NCBI GenBank assembly: GCA_023548195.1
Contig: JAJHZJ010000756.1
Location: forward strand, 558,001-622,000
DNA: 64,000 nt
Source of the DNA: Bettongia penicillata ogilbyi
Lineage: Eukaryota > Chordata > Mammalia > Diprotodontia > Potoroidae
Direction of reading: 5' to 3'
A program made the position numbers and the translations under genes. Positions 11,147-21,665 of this stretch are shown here, piece by piece (position 1 is the stretch's first letter; each line of letters opens with the position of its first letter). The notes beneath the pieces were generated by a model. The model was not told the origin of the DNA, did no database searches, and worked only from the letters and a program-made list of their open reading frames with translations.

Positions 11147-12183
11147 GATGATCGTTCTTTTCCTGGCTTTTAAAGTGGGTCTCTGCTTCTGGGGCACAGG
11201 GGGCTCTGTCCCATCATTCTTGTGCTTAGAGGCTTTGTGTATTGTGGCCTCTGGTTCTTTCAGCTAGAAGGTAGAATCCTGGAGCTTACTTGGTCCTGAG
11301 CTGGCTGATGTGCCAAAGCAGAGGCCTGGTGAAGTCTCTCTGAGTTTCCCCGGAGTTACCCTGCAGCTAGCTGCATTAAGTATAGGGGAGGAGTGGTGTG
11401 GCCACAGGAGGTGGTCTCTCCTGAACACAGGTAGGCTCAGTGGTTGGTGAACTGGTATTTGCACTAGTGTCTTCCCTATCCCCCTGGCTGAGCTGAGGCA
11501 CACCTAGGGTCCTGGTGTTGACAATTCCAGTTTCAACCCCCCTGGGGCTCAGGATGTCCTCCAGGTTAGCTGAGGTGGGGCTGTCTGGGACAACTCTGAT
11601 CCTGCACTGATCCCCTCCAGCCCCAGTAAGAGGGGCACCCCTTTGCAATTTTCATAGCTTCGTGGGCTAAGAGACTGTTTGCCCCTTTCCAAGACTTTTC
11701 CTGGGAAAATATTTTATGGGTTTTTCAAGGTCAACAAGGAGAGGAATAGGGCATTTACTAATCACTCCACCATCCTGGCTCCAAGAAATTCAAGTAGGTG
11801 ACTTACAGACATTTAATCTGTGGGCTGATAGTCTCAGGAACTGCTCCTGCAGTTACCTGGGACTCTGTTGCTCTCTCTTGCTCAGTTCCACTGGACTCCC
11901 ATCTTGGACTGATAAGCTTGAGATTCCAAGTGCGGATGCTGCCTCAGACAACCCAGGGCTTCTTGCTTAGCCCTGTCATGGTGGGAGATCATGCTGGTAC
12001 AGCCTGTATGCTGTGTGCTCCTCTAGCCACGTGCAACAGATTGTTCCTGTCTACCTTCCATTCCTGTCCTGAGCTGGAATTTGCATTCTGCCACTCCAAA
12101 ATCCTTTCAGGTTCTCTTTTTAGTGGTATCTTCTTAGTGTTTAGGTGAGTAGTTGCTCTCACTCTGCCATCTTGGCTCTGCCA

Positions 12184-12450
12184 GCCTTTATGTGTGCTTT
12201 TAAAGACCTGCTAAATTTCCATTTGTAAGTTATTTTCTTGCAATAATTCTATACTGATAACAATTATATCCAAACCTACTGTGAGCCTTGTAAGTTTCAC
12301 TCATGGGTTTATTGTGTGCTTGGATCAGTCTTAAATAGGTGCTTTCAGAGAAATAGTCATTGGTTCATTCTTCAGGTATCCTAAGAAAGGGAACTAATTT
12401 CATAAATGTTTGTCTGAAAGGTTCAATGCTAAATTTTTCTAAATTTTCCC
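12184..12450. other. Unassigned AT-rich segment between two L1s
   Basis: I see no repeat or exon that I can name. It may belong to the same pre-insertion DNA as 2297-3717, but no sequence overlap proves this. Confidence 0.35.
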
Positions 12451-13200
12451 CCAAATTTATTAATTTATTTGCTTTCAGTTTTCAACAATGACTTACATAA
12501 GTTTCAAATTTTCTTCCCTTTCCTCCTCCCTCCCTCCCCAAGATGCCTTGCAATTTTATACGTATTCTACACATGCATTCCTATTAAAAACATTTTCGCA
12601 TTAGTCATGTTGCATAGAAGAATTAAAATGAATGGGAGAAACCAAGAAAAAAACCCAAAATATAACATAACAAAAGCGAAAATAGTCTACTTCATTCTGC
12701 ATTCCTACTCCATAGTTCTTTTTGCATCATGGGTCCTTTGTAAATTTTTTTAGTCCTTGCATTGCTCTGAAGGGCAAAGTCTGTCAAAAGAGTCTTTGCA
12801 CACTGTGGCTGTTCCTGTGTATAATGTTCTCCTGGCTCTACTCACTCCACTAAGTGTCAGTTCATATAAGTCTTTCTAGGTTTTTCTAAAATTTCCTGTT
12901 TGTTACTTCTTATAGTACAATAGTATTACATTAATTTCATATACTATAACTTCTTCAGCCATTCCCCAATTGATGACCATCTCCTTGATTACCTGTTCTT
13001 GGTCTCCCCAAAAAGAGCTGCTATAAATATTTTTGTGCTGGTGGGTCCTTTCTTATTTTTATGATCTATTTGGGATTCAGCCCTAGAAGTGGCATTTCTG
13101 GGTCAAAAGGTATGCCCATTTTTATAGCCCTTTGGGTATAGTTCCAAATTGCTCTCCAAAGGGACTTGATCAGTTCACAATTCCATCAACAATGAATTCC
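12451..13200 (-). mobile_element. L1 3' end, 5'-truncated
   Basis: Minus-strand L1 covering the C-terminal end of ORF2 and the 3' UTR. Signatures, as forward-strand phrases, are 'agtacaatagtattacatt', 'tcagccattccccaattgat' and 'ttgctctccaaaggg', which are the complement of the ORF2 tail and 3' region of L1. The same region appears at 57770-58500 (plus) and 56589-57168 (minus). Confidence 0.8.
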
Positions 13201-13529
13201 CACTCTAAATTTATAAGGGAACATAGAAGTGAAAAGTTAGAACAGCTAAAAAAAATCTTAGCAGATTCTTGAAGTTCTGTGATTGATCATTAAGGAATTT
13301 TGAAAAACCTCCTTACAACTCCAGTTACTTCCTTCCCCCACTCCCTTCCCTTTAAGTCAAGAGGATACCTCAGTACAATTGCAGACAGGAGTTTTTTCTA
13401 TTAAGTCCTCTCATCCCAGCTAAGATTATGAAAATAGAGTTTTACCCCTTTTTCTCACCTTGAAAAAAGGGAGGAAGGGAAGGGGCATCAGGTACAGCCT
13501 GGAAGTATCTAGGTTCAGCACACAGCCAC
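13201..13529. other. Unassigned segment upstream of an LTR piece
   Basis: No frame is recognised. A purine run (aaaaaagggaggaagggaag, 13464-13483) resembles a retroviral polypurine tract, but the LTR homology I can see begins only near 13530. Confidence 0.35.
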
Positions 13530-13696
13530 AGTCCACAGGTTATATAGTTTTCTGCCTATGTAAGTCTGGTTCTTTTTTTAATTAGTGCATTTGGTTAGCT
13601 TCCTGTTAAATCTCAGGTCTGCTGCCTTTGTGTCAGTAAAGCTCCCACTGGCTACAGAGAAGGTCTACGTGAATTCTTTCAAATATGAACCAGCTT
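13530..13696 (+). mobile_element. LTR fragment, same family as 1857-2272
   Basis: Matches the TATA-to-end part of the first LTR: 'tctgcctatgtaagtctgg', 'tttgtgtcagtaaagctccc', 'aattctttcaaatatgaacc'. It is cut off at 13696 by HAL1 copy A. Confidence 0.65.
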
Positions 13697-14373
13697 GGTG
13701 GGAAGAGCCAAGACGGCAGAGCAGAAAGACGCACATATGCTAGCTCTTACCCTACTCTTACCCTTACCTTACCCATAAAATACCAGTAAAGAACTCTCAA
13801 CAAATTCTACAGCAGCAGAAGCCACAGAACAATGGAGTACAGAAGATTTCTATCCCAGAGTGATCTGAAAGACCAACAGGAAAAGTCTGTTGTGCAGTGG
13901 ACGTGGAGCAGAGTCCAACCCTGCCACATGGCACTGAAAGGAGCAGATCCTAGCAGGTTTCAGGGACTGAATCTCCAGTGGCAGCACAGATCCCTCAACC
14001 TACAGGTGCCAAAGGTCACTGAGAGGGACTTTTTGGCTGGCTGAGAAGGGAGAAGGGTGTCCCCATAATTTGGGCCTCCTTAGGTGGCAGCAGTAGAGGC
14101 AGCAGTGGACAGGGCTTCCAAAGTAGGCAGTAGCCTGCATTCATTTTTGAAGGTCTCATCATAAACACCCTGAGTGAACTGAGCCCTATGTGGCAGCCCC
14201 CTCCTGAGCAGCTGATCTTAATCTCACGCTGAATAGCAGCTCTACCCCCACCTAAAGTCCCTGAAGCTTTGGAGCAGCTCATCTGAGTCTCAGCCCCCAG
14301 TGCTGCCTTGTCAGAACTGGAGAGGAGGTGGCAGTGGAGAGAAAACTCAGAAGTCAAGTAACTGGCTGGGAAA

Positions 14374-15388
14374 ATGCCCCAAAAAAGGGGAAAAAAATAA
14401 GACCATAGAAGGTTACTTTCTTGGGGAACAGGTGTCTCCTCCATCCTTTCAGAGGAGGAAGAATAAGGCATACTGAGAGAGGAAGTCCAGGCCTCTGCCT
14501 CCAGGGCCTCCAAAGAGAACTAAAAGTCGGCTCAGGCAATACAAGACCTTGAAAAACAAGTTAGCAGCTTAATAAAGGAGAACCAAAAAATGCTGAGGAA
14601 AATAATAGCTTTAAAAAGAGCTTAACTCAATTGGAAAAAGAGGTCCAAAAAGCCAATGAGGAGAAGGAGGTTTTAAAAAGCAGAATTAGCCAAATAGTGG
14701 GGAAGGTTCAAAAGCTCACTGAACAAAATAATTTGTTGAAAGAGAGAATTGAGTTCAGGGAAATGAATGACTATGAGTTAAACCAATCAGTTAGTAAACA
14801 AAATGAAAAATTTGAAAAAATAGAAGACAATGTGAAACATTTCATTGGAAAAACAACTGACCTAGAAAATACGTTTAGGAGAAACAATTTAAAAATTATG
14901 GGACATACCTGAAAGCCATGATCAAAAAAGGAGCCTAGAAATTATCAAGGAAAACTGCCCTGATGTTATAGAGTCAGAGGGAAAAATAAATATTGAAAGA
15001 ATCCACCAATCACCTCCTGAAAGAGACCTGAATAGAGAAACTCCTAGAAATAGTGCGGCCAATTTTCAGAGTTCCCAGATCAAGGAGAAAATATTGAAAG
15101 CAGCTAAAAAGACACAATTTGAGTACTGTGGAAATACAATCAGGATAACACAGAATCTGGCAGCTTCAACATTAAGGGACTGAAGGGCTTGGAGTGGGAT
15201 ATTTCAGAAGTCAAAGGAACTGGGATTGAAACCAAGAATCACCTACCCAGCAAATCTGAATATAATACTTCAAGGGAAAAATTGGTCATTCAATGATATA
15301 GATGACTTTCAAGATTTCATGTTGAGGAAAAGACCAGATATGTATTTTAAAATGTGACTTCCCAAGACAAGAATCAAGAGAATCATGA
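14374..15388 (+). pseudogene. ORF1 of copy A (broken)
   Basis: Begins with ATG at 14374 (MPQKRG-like, matching MPRKGKKNK in other copies). The acidic N terminus survives only in fragments. The coiled coil is open from about 14631 to 14912 (EKEVQKANEEKEVLKSRIS). The RRM (RNNLKIMG, then PPERDLNRETPRN near 15015) and the C-terminal domain (RITYPANLNIILQG near 15240) are readable in shifted frames, to a TGA at 15386. One inserted base near 14905 and several stops (for example within 14400-14600 and at 15181) break it. LINE ORF1 protein would act as an RNA-binding trimer; this copy cannot make one. Confidence 0.75.
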
Positions 15389-16359
15389 AAAGGTAAACAG
15401 AAAAGAAAAATCATAAAAGACTCTCTAAAACGAAACTGTTTATATTACTACATGGAAAGAAAATATTTATAACTCTTGAATCTTTTGTCAGTATTTGGGT
15501 AGATGGAGGGATTGTACATACACACACACACACATACACATATATAGATAGAGGGTGTAGGGTGTGTTGAATCAGAAGAGATGATATCCACACTAAAAAA
15601 TAAAATAAAATAAAAATTAAAGGGTGAAGGAGGAAAATACCGGGAAGAGAAAGGGAGAAATGGAATGGGGCAGGCTATAACTCATAAAAGAGATAAGAAA
15701 AATCTTGTTCAATGGAGGAGATAAGGGAGAAGGGGAGAGGGGAAAAATGAAGCTACCCTCTCCACATGTGGCTGAAGGAAGGAATAACATGCTCACTAAA
15801 TTTGATATCAAAATTTGTATCACACCACAGGAAAGTAGGAGAGGAGATGGCAAGTGAGTGAAAGGAATGTTAGAAGGGAGGGCAAATGGCAGAAGGGAGT
15901 CACTAGAAATAAATACTTTCAAGAAGGGACAAGGTCAATTGTGGGGAAAAAATTAGAGAGGATAGACTAGTTCAGAGGGCAATATAATTAGTATTACACA
16001 ACATTATTATTATGGAAGTCTTTTGCAAAACAACACATATTTAGTTTGCATTGAATTGCTTGCCTTCTCAGTGGGGCTGGGGAGGGAGGGAGGGAGGAAG
16101 AGAAGTTGAAATTCAAAGTATTAGTAATGAATATTGAAAATTTTTATTGCATATAATCGGGAAATAAGAAATACAGGGAATGGGGTATAGAAAATTATCT
16201 TGCCCTACAAGAAAAGAGAGAAGATGGGGATAAGAGAAGGGTGAGGTGTGAGAGAAGGGAGGGTACATTAAGGGAAGGAGTAATCAGAATGCAAGGTATT
16301 AGGAAGTGAGGGGGAGGGGAGTGATGGGGAGAAAAATTGGACATGTTACAAAGAGAGGT

Positions 16360-17232
16360 AAAAGAAATTAGTATTAAAACAATTGGCTGAATTAATTATT
16401 GACAATAAATCAATGACATCTTTAGTTTGGGGAAAAGAATTTTAGTCTAAATTTTCTAGAGGAAGGTAACATCAGATAAAATTTGGCGTTGATGGAAAAG
16501 TCAAGCTTTTAATGGTAAATTTGATTTTATGATTGCTATTTAATCACTAACTAGAACATGTATAGAAAGGCATGTAAGCCACTTAAGACTTGCTTCAAAA
16601 GATGTTTCTTAGCCGAAGTGAAATTATAATCATATTTGAAACCTGGTTACTGAAACTTGTCATTTTAGATGCTATGGGACTATTAAGTGACTGTTCTTCT
16701 GTGTCTAACTCCAGGTAAGGATAGCAAGAAAGGTGGTCTGAGCCTCCAGTCCATGATGCCAGCAAACCTGTGAGATGCTGGTGTGAATTGCAAAAGGTGA
16801 TCTCAGAGGAAGGTTGGGAGAACAACTGTTTACTCTGGGCTGAAGTAGGATTCTCTTGACCCAACTTCCCCACTGACACCTGGCAGACTTTAAGCCTGAC
16901 TGAATGCAAGTGAACAATCTAATCCTGCCTGAAATTGACCTGAAGATGGGGAGATATTGTTTGTATCCCTGCAATGTCCCTATCTTGGTGGCAATTTCCT
17001 ATGGTCAAAAGGTTTGTAAGCTTAATATCAGATCTATTAAATTATAGAGCATTGGTAGGGGAACATCCAAGGTTAAGTGTAAAATTAAGTTATTATGCAT
17101 AGGACTTTAGACCAACAACAAGTTAGGGTCCTTTAATTCTTAGTAATACTGTGGAGACAATTAGGTCAAGAGTTTGTGAAGTTAGCAACATAAATATTGT
17201 GTGTCTCAGTTGGTTAATGTTTTAAAAAAAAA
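16360..17232 (+). other. Shared 3' extension of the A/B HAL1 subfamily
   Basis: After the usual HAL1 3' end (near 16345, 'ggggagaaaaattggac') the element runs on into about 870 bp that do not resemble L1. The same sequence lies at the corresponding place in copy B (about 28920-29760, minus). It contains a donor-like 'ccaggtaagg' (16713-16722). It ends 'ttggttaatg' plus A-run. Acquisition by 3' readthrough (transduction) is an inference. Confidence 0.6.
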
Positions 17233-17930
17233 TTCTTGGAGGAGCCAAGATGGCGGAGTAGAAAGACTCACGTATGCTAGCTCCGAATCCACAGCCCATA
17301 AATTTCCTGTAAGAAGAACTTCCCACAAATTCTGGATCACTGCAAGGCACACAGAAACAGAGTGGAAGAGATTTCCGTTTCAGAGAGCCCTGGAGAGCCA
17401 TCCCCAGGGTCCGTTGTGCCCCAGAAAGCAGAGTCCACCCCTGAGCTGCCTTGGCCGTGTGGCCCCAGAGGAGCAGATCCGAGCAGGCTTCAGGGACGGA
17501 ACCTCCAGCGGCCGGGAAGATCTCTCCACCCACAGACACTACAGGTCAGTGAGAGAGACGTCTGGGCTGGCCGAGAGGGGAGCAGGGTGTCTCCGTGACT
17601 CGGGCCCCCTCGGGAGGCAGCTGTGGAGGGAGAAGCAGCCTGGGAACCCCGAGGGAGCACCTGCCTCATTACTGAAGGAGACGGCCCTGCCCCCACCCGC
17701 TCCATCATTGAAGGTCTCTGCATAAAGCCCTTGAGGGAACTGAGGCTGGGAGGCGGCCCTGCCCCCACCCAAGCACCAGAACTTAAGCTCACATTGAATA
17801 GCAGCCGCTCCCGCCGTGGATAGCCCTGAGACTGGGAAGCAGCATTTGAATCTCAGACCCCAAGCACTAGGTGGGCAGATCTAGGCAGGGGTGGAGAGGA
17901 ATCTTAGAAGTCAGGTAACTGGCTGGGAAA

Positions 17931-19023
17931 ATGCCCAGAAAAAGGAAGCAGAATAAGACCACAGAGAGCTATTTTATTGGGGAAGAAATGTTCCTTCCCC
18001 CCTTCATTTCTGATGACGAAGTACAAAGCCTGCCATCAGAAAAAGACATGGAGGTCGGGGCCTCCCTATCCCAGACATCCGAGGTAGATGTCCGGTGGGC
18101 TCAGGTCATGGAAGAGCTCAAAAAGGATTTTGAAAATCAAGTTAGACAGGTGGAGGAAAAAGTGGGAAGAGAAATGACAGAGATGCAAGAAAAGCATGAA
18201 AAACCGGTCAATACCTTAGTAAAGGAGACCCAAAAAAATGCTGAAGAAACTAACACCTTGAAAAATAGGCTCACTCAATTGGCAAAAGAGGTTCAAAAAG
18301 CCAATGAGGAGAAGAATGCTTTCAAAAGAAAAATTAGTCAAATGGAAAAAGAGGTTCAAAAGCTCACTGAAGAAATTAGTTCTCTCAAGATTAGAATGGA
18401 ACAGATGGAGTCTAATGACTTTACGAGAAACCAAGAAATCACAAAACAAAACCAAACGAATGAAAAAAATGGAAGAGAATGTGAAATATCTCATTGGAAA
18501 AACAACTGACCTGGAAAATAGATCCAGGAGAGACAATTTAAAAATTATGGGACCACCTGAAAGCCATGATCAAAAAAAGAGCTTAGACATCATCTTCCAT
18601 GAAATTATCAAGGAAAACTGCCCTGATATTCTAGAACCAGAGGGCAAAATAAGTATTGAAGGAATCCATCGATCACCACCTGAAAGAGATCCAAAAAGAG
18701 AAACTCCTAGGAACATTGTGGCCAAATTCCAGAATTCTCAGGTCAAGGAGAAAATCTTGCAAGCAGCTAGAAAGAAACAATTCCAGTATTGTGGAAATAA
18801 AATCAAGATAACACAACATCTAGAAGCTTCTACATTAAGGGATCAAAGGCCGTGGAATAAGATATTCCAGAAGTCAAAGGAACTGGGACTCAAACCAAGA
18901 ATCACCTACTCAGCAAAACTGAGTATAATACTTTAGGGGAAAATATGGTCTTTCAATGAAACAGAGGACTTTCAAGCATTCTTGATGAAAAGACCAGAGC
19001 TGAAAAGAAAATTTGACTTTTAA
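17931..19023 (+). pseudogene. ORF1 of copy C (one frameshift, late stops)
   Basis: LINE ORF1 starting MPRKRKQNKTTESYF. The acidic segment (residues ~25-60), heptad-rich coiled coil (~60-165), RRM (KIMGPPESHDQ near 18550; RNIVAKFQNSQVKEKIL near 18715) and CTD (KPRITYSAKLSIIL near 18910) are all present. One extra A in the run at 18465-18471 shifts the frame (192-codon N-terminal part, 17931-18509, then a second frame to 18936). A CAA-to-TAG-type stop lies at 18934-18936, with a TAA at 19021. Function known for the family is trimeric RNA binding and chaperoning. Damage is light, so this is a relatively young copy. Confidence 0.85.
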
Positions 19024-19169
19024 ATACAAGAATGAGAAGAAGCACGAAATAGTAAACAGCAAAGAGGAGTCATAAGGGACTTACCAAAGGTGATCTGTTT
19101 ACATTCCTACATGGAAAGACAATATTTGTAACTCTTAAAACGTTTCAGTATCTGGATAATTGGTGGGAC

Positions 19170-19205
19170 CACACACACACATACACACACACACGTATAC
19201 ACATG

Positions 19206-19236
<31 letters not shown>

Positions 19237-19255
19237 ACATGCACGCACATACAGA
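19170..19255 (+). repeat. (CA)n microsatellite of HAL1 3' UTR
   Basis: CA-rich tract with GTATAC/ATGCAC interruptions just after ORF1. Equivalent tracts occur in copies A (15520), E (36510) and G (55034), so it belongs to the element. Confidence 0.9.
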
Positions 19256-20087
19256 GACAGAGACCACAGAGTGAATTGAATAGGATGGGACCATATTTTA
19301 AAAACGGTGAGAGAGAAATGTAGTAGGAGGAGAGAGGGTGAAATGGAATGGGGTAAATTATCTCTCATTCAAGAAGCAAGCAGGAGACTTTTTAGTGGAG
19401 GGAAAAAGAGGAGACCTGAGAAAAAAACATGAAGTTTACCCTCATCACATTCGACTAAAGGAAGGAATAAAATGCACACTCATTTTGGTATGAAAATCTA
19501 TCTTACAATACAGGAAAGTGGGGGAGAAGGAGATAAGCAGGGTGGGGGGGATGATGGAAGGCAGGGCAATGGGAGGAGGGAGGAATTTGAAGTCAACATT
19601 CGGGGAGGGACAGGATCAATAGACAGAATAGAAACAATGGGAGACAGGATAGGAGGGAGGGAAATACAGTTAGTCTTACACAACACGACTATTATCAAAG
19701 TCATTTGCAAAACTACACAGATATGTCCTATATTGAATTGCCTGCCTTCCCAAATGGAATAGGTGGGGAGGGAGGGATGGGGAGAATTTGGAACTCAAAG
19801 TTTTAGGAACATCTCTTTAGTATTGTTCTTGCTACTAGGAAATAAGAAATACAGTTAATGGGGAATAGAAAGTCATCTGGCCCTACAGGACAAAAGGGAA
19901 GATGGGGACAAGGGAAGGAAGGGATGATAGAAGAGAGGGCAGATTGGTGATAGGAAAAATTAGAATGCTCGGTGTATTGGGGTGGGAGGAGGGGATAAAT
20001 GGGGAGAAAAATTGGAACCCAAAATTTTGTGAAAATGAATGTAAAAAGTGAAATAAATAAATTTACATTAAAATAATTAAATAAATA

Positions 20088-20654
20088 AATTGTCTTTCCT
20101 GGATCTATTTTCCAAGTCATTTGTTTTTCTAATGAGATATTTCACATTATCTTCTATTTTTCCATCTTTTGATTGTATTTTATGACTTCTTGATTTCTCA
20201 TAAAGTCATTAGCTTCCATTTACTCAATTCTAATTTTTGAAGAATTATTTTCTTCAGTGAACTTTTGTACCACTTTTTCCATTTGGTCAATTTTACTTTT
20301 TAAGTTATTCTCTTTGATTTGTTGTGCTCTTTTACCATTTGGCCTAGTCTATTTTTAAGGTGTATTTTCTTCAATATTTGTGTGTGTGTCTCCTTTAGGA
20401 AGCTGCTGACTCATTTTCCCTGATTTTCTTCCATCACTCTCATTTCTTTTCACAATTTTTCCTCTGCCTCTCTTACATGTTTTTCAAAATCTTTTTTAAA
20501 GCTCTTCCATTACCTAAGACTAATTCATATTTTTCTTAGAGGTTTTGGATTTAGGAACATTGACTTTGTTATCTTCTTCTCAGTGTGTGTTTTGATCTTT
20601 CTAGTCGCCATAGTAACTTTCTATGTTTAGAATTATTTTCTGTTGTTCGCCCAT
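20088..20654 (-). pseudogene. N-terminal half of ORF1 (H)
   Basis: The start ATG is at 20654-20652. It keeps remnants of the coiled coil and ends in the segment matching 'TDLENRSRKDN' just before the RRM core (20130-20090). Stops and small shifts occur throughout. The RRM and C-terminal domain are absent because the sequence is replaced at 20087 by the 3' end of copy C. Confidence 0.7.
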
Positions 20655-21393
20655 TTTCCCAGAGTATTTCTAGAGTTTTAAGTCTCTGTTAGAGTAGGGC
20701 TCTGCTTCCAGTGTGGAGGTTGCACTTTCCCAAGCTCAGGGATTTTGTGCAACTGTTTTCGGAGATACTTCAAGGGCCCTATACATTTTCAGTTCTTCCA
20801 ATATGGTAAATCTAAGGAGAAGTGTATTTACTACTCTTCTGGTCTATGCTCTGGTCTGTGAGCGACAACAAGCACTTTTTTCTGCCATGAAACTGTGACA
20901 AGGATCCTCACTCCACTGTGGCTGCAAGCCATGATGTACTAGTGCTCCTCCTCACCCTGAACCTGTCACCCAAGACTGTGACCAAGATATGAATATGAGA
21001 AAAGCAACAAAGTCCTGCCTCAGTATTAACAAAGAAACCTCTAACCTCCTTCTGACCAATTTTTTGACCTTCTTACGATCTGTGCGCTGAGAGTTCTATG
21101 AGCAACTACTGTCACTGCTGATTCAATGGCTCCCAAATCTTGCTCCTGTTTTGCTGGGGCAGGTCTGTGCTGGCATGGCCTGTGCTGGACTGTGCTCCAC
21201 TCTCGCCCAGGTTCAATAGACTTTTCCTAATGACCTAGCTTGTCTTTGACTGGAAAATTATTTCATTCCATTATTTTATGGGTTCTGCTGCTCCAGGAAA
21301 TGTTTTATGGCATTATTTAAAGGTATTCAAAGGGATTTGGGGGAGAGCTCAGGCAAGTCATTGCATTTTCTCTGCCATCTTCATCATTCTACA
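20088..21393 (-). mobile_element. 5' half of a minus-strand L1/HAL1 (H)
   Basis: 5' end at ~21393 (minus strand 'atgatgaagatggcagag'), 5' UTR, then the N-terminal half of ORF1. It stops abruptly at 20088 where copy C ends. LINE insertions normally lose their 5' end, so a copy with a 5' end and no 3' end implies later deletion or rearrangement. Whether H was an L1 or a HAL1 cannot be told. Confidence 0.75.
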
Positions 21394-21429
21394 TTTAAAA
21401 TGGTTGTCATGATTGAAAATTTTTAGAGT

Positions 21430-21665
21430 CATTGGAGTAGTGGAAAGAAAACTAGATTTGGAGTCATGCAATCTGGGTCTAATCCTTGTCTCTGATATTT
21501 ATTACCAGTGATCACTGAGTAAATTGTTTAACTTTCTGGACCTCAGTTTCCTCATTTATAATGAAAATATTGGACCACCCAAACATCTCTCAGTCAACAA
21601 ACATTTATTACGTACTCATTGTGGTGTAGGAATTGTGCTAAGCTCTGTAATAAATGCTAAAACTA
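21430..21665. repeat. tRNA-headed SINE fragment followed by antisense L2/CORE tail
   Basis: 21430-21575: 'aactagatttggagtcatg' to 'cctcagtttcctcatttata' (plus). 21590-21665: 'cagtcaacaaacatttatta' to 'attgtgctaagctctg' (antisense type). Confidence 0.65.
21452..21483 (+). repeat. 32-bp exact repeat, copy 1
   Basis: Internal SINE segment starting ctagatttggagtcatgcaa, repeated exactly at 22250-22281. Confidence 0.95.

Larger units (their letters stand above)
6129..12183 (-). mobile_element. Near-complete but decayed L1, 3'-truncated
   Basis: A minus-strand LINE-1 with its 5' end at ~12183 (minus strand begins 'cagagccaagatggcag'), then 5' UTR, ORF1 (11146 to 10074), a long purine-rich inter-ORF spacer (10073 to ~9490), and ORF2 (to 6129). 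It lacks the last part of ORF2 and the 3' UTR: sequence left of 6129 is HAL1 copy D and then unrelated DNA. A solo LTR sits within ORF2 at 7343-7705. It is the only L1 in the window in which 5' UTR, ORF1, spacer, endonuclease and RT regions are all present in order. It therefore serves as a reference for what the HAL1 copies lack. Confidence 0.85.
13697..17236 (+). mobile_element. HAL1-like element with 3' extension, copy A
   Basis: Plus-strand ORF1-only LINE of about 3.54 kb. L1-type 5' end ('gagccaagacggcagagc'), 5' UTR, ORF1 (14374-15388), (CA)n at 15520-15540, purine-rich spacer and 3' UTR modules to about 16360, then ~870 bp of non-LINE-like sequence ending in an A-run at 17224-17232. 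Copy B (28813-32460, opposite strand) has the same order, including the extension. Compared with B, copy A lacks about 110 bp at its very 3' end, where copy C abuts. No ORF2 is present. No target-site duplication is found for A. Confidence 0.75.
17237..20087 (+). mobile_element. HAL1-like element, copy C
   Basis: Plus-strand ORF1-only LINE of about 2.85 kb. 5' end 'ggaggagccaagatggcgg', CpG-containing 5' UTR (to 17930), ORF1 (17931-19023), (CA)n (19170-19250), spacer and two 3' UTR modules, ending in AATAAATAAAT. Closely related to copies E and G. It starts directly in the A-rich 3' end of copy A and stops in the middle of a minus-strand ORF1 (H). The two flanks show no target-site duplication. 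Confidence 0.8.

Noticed and set aside
17201..17725. 174-codon open frame as a host gene
   Set aside because: It starts in the tail of copy A and runs through the 5' UTR of HAL1 copy C. It is discussed only as a possible LINE upstream ORF.
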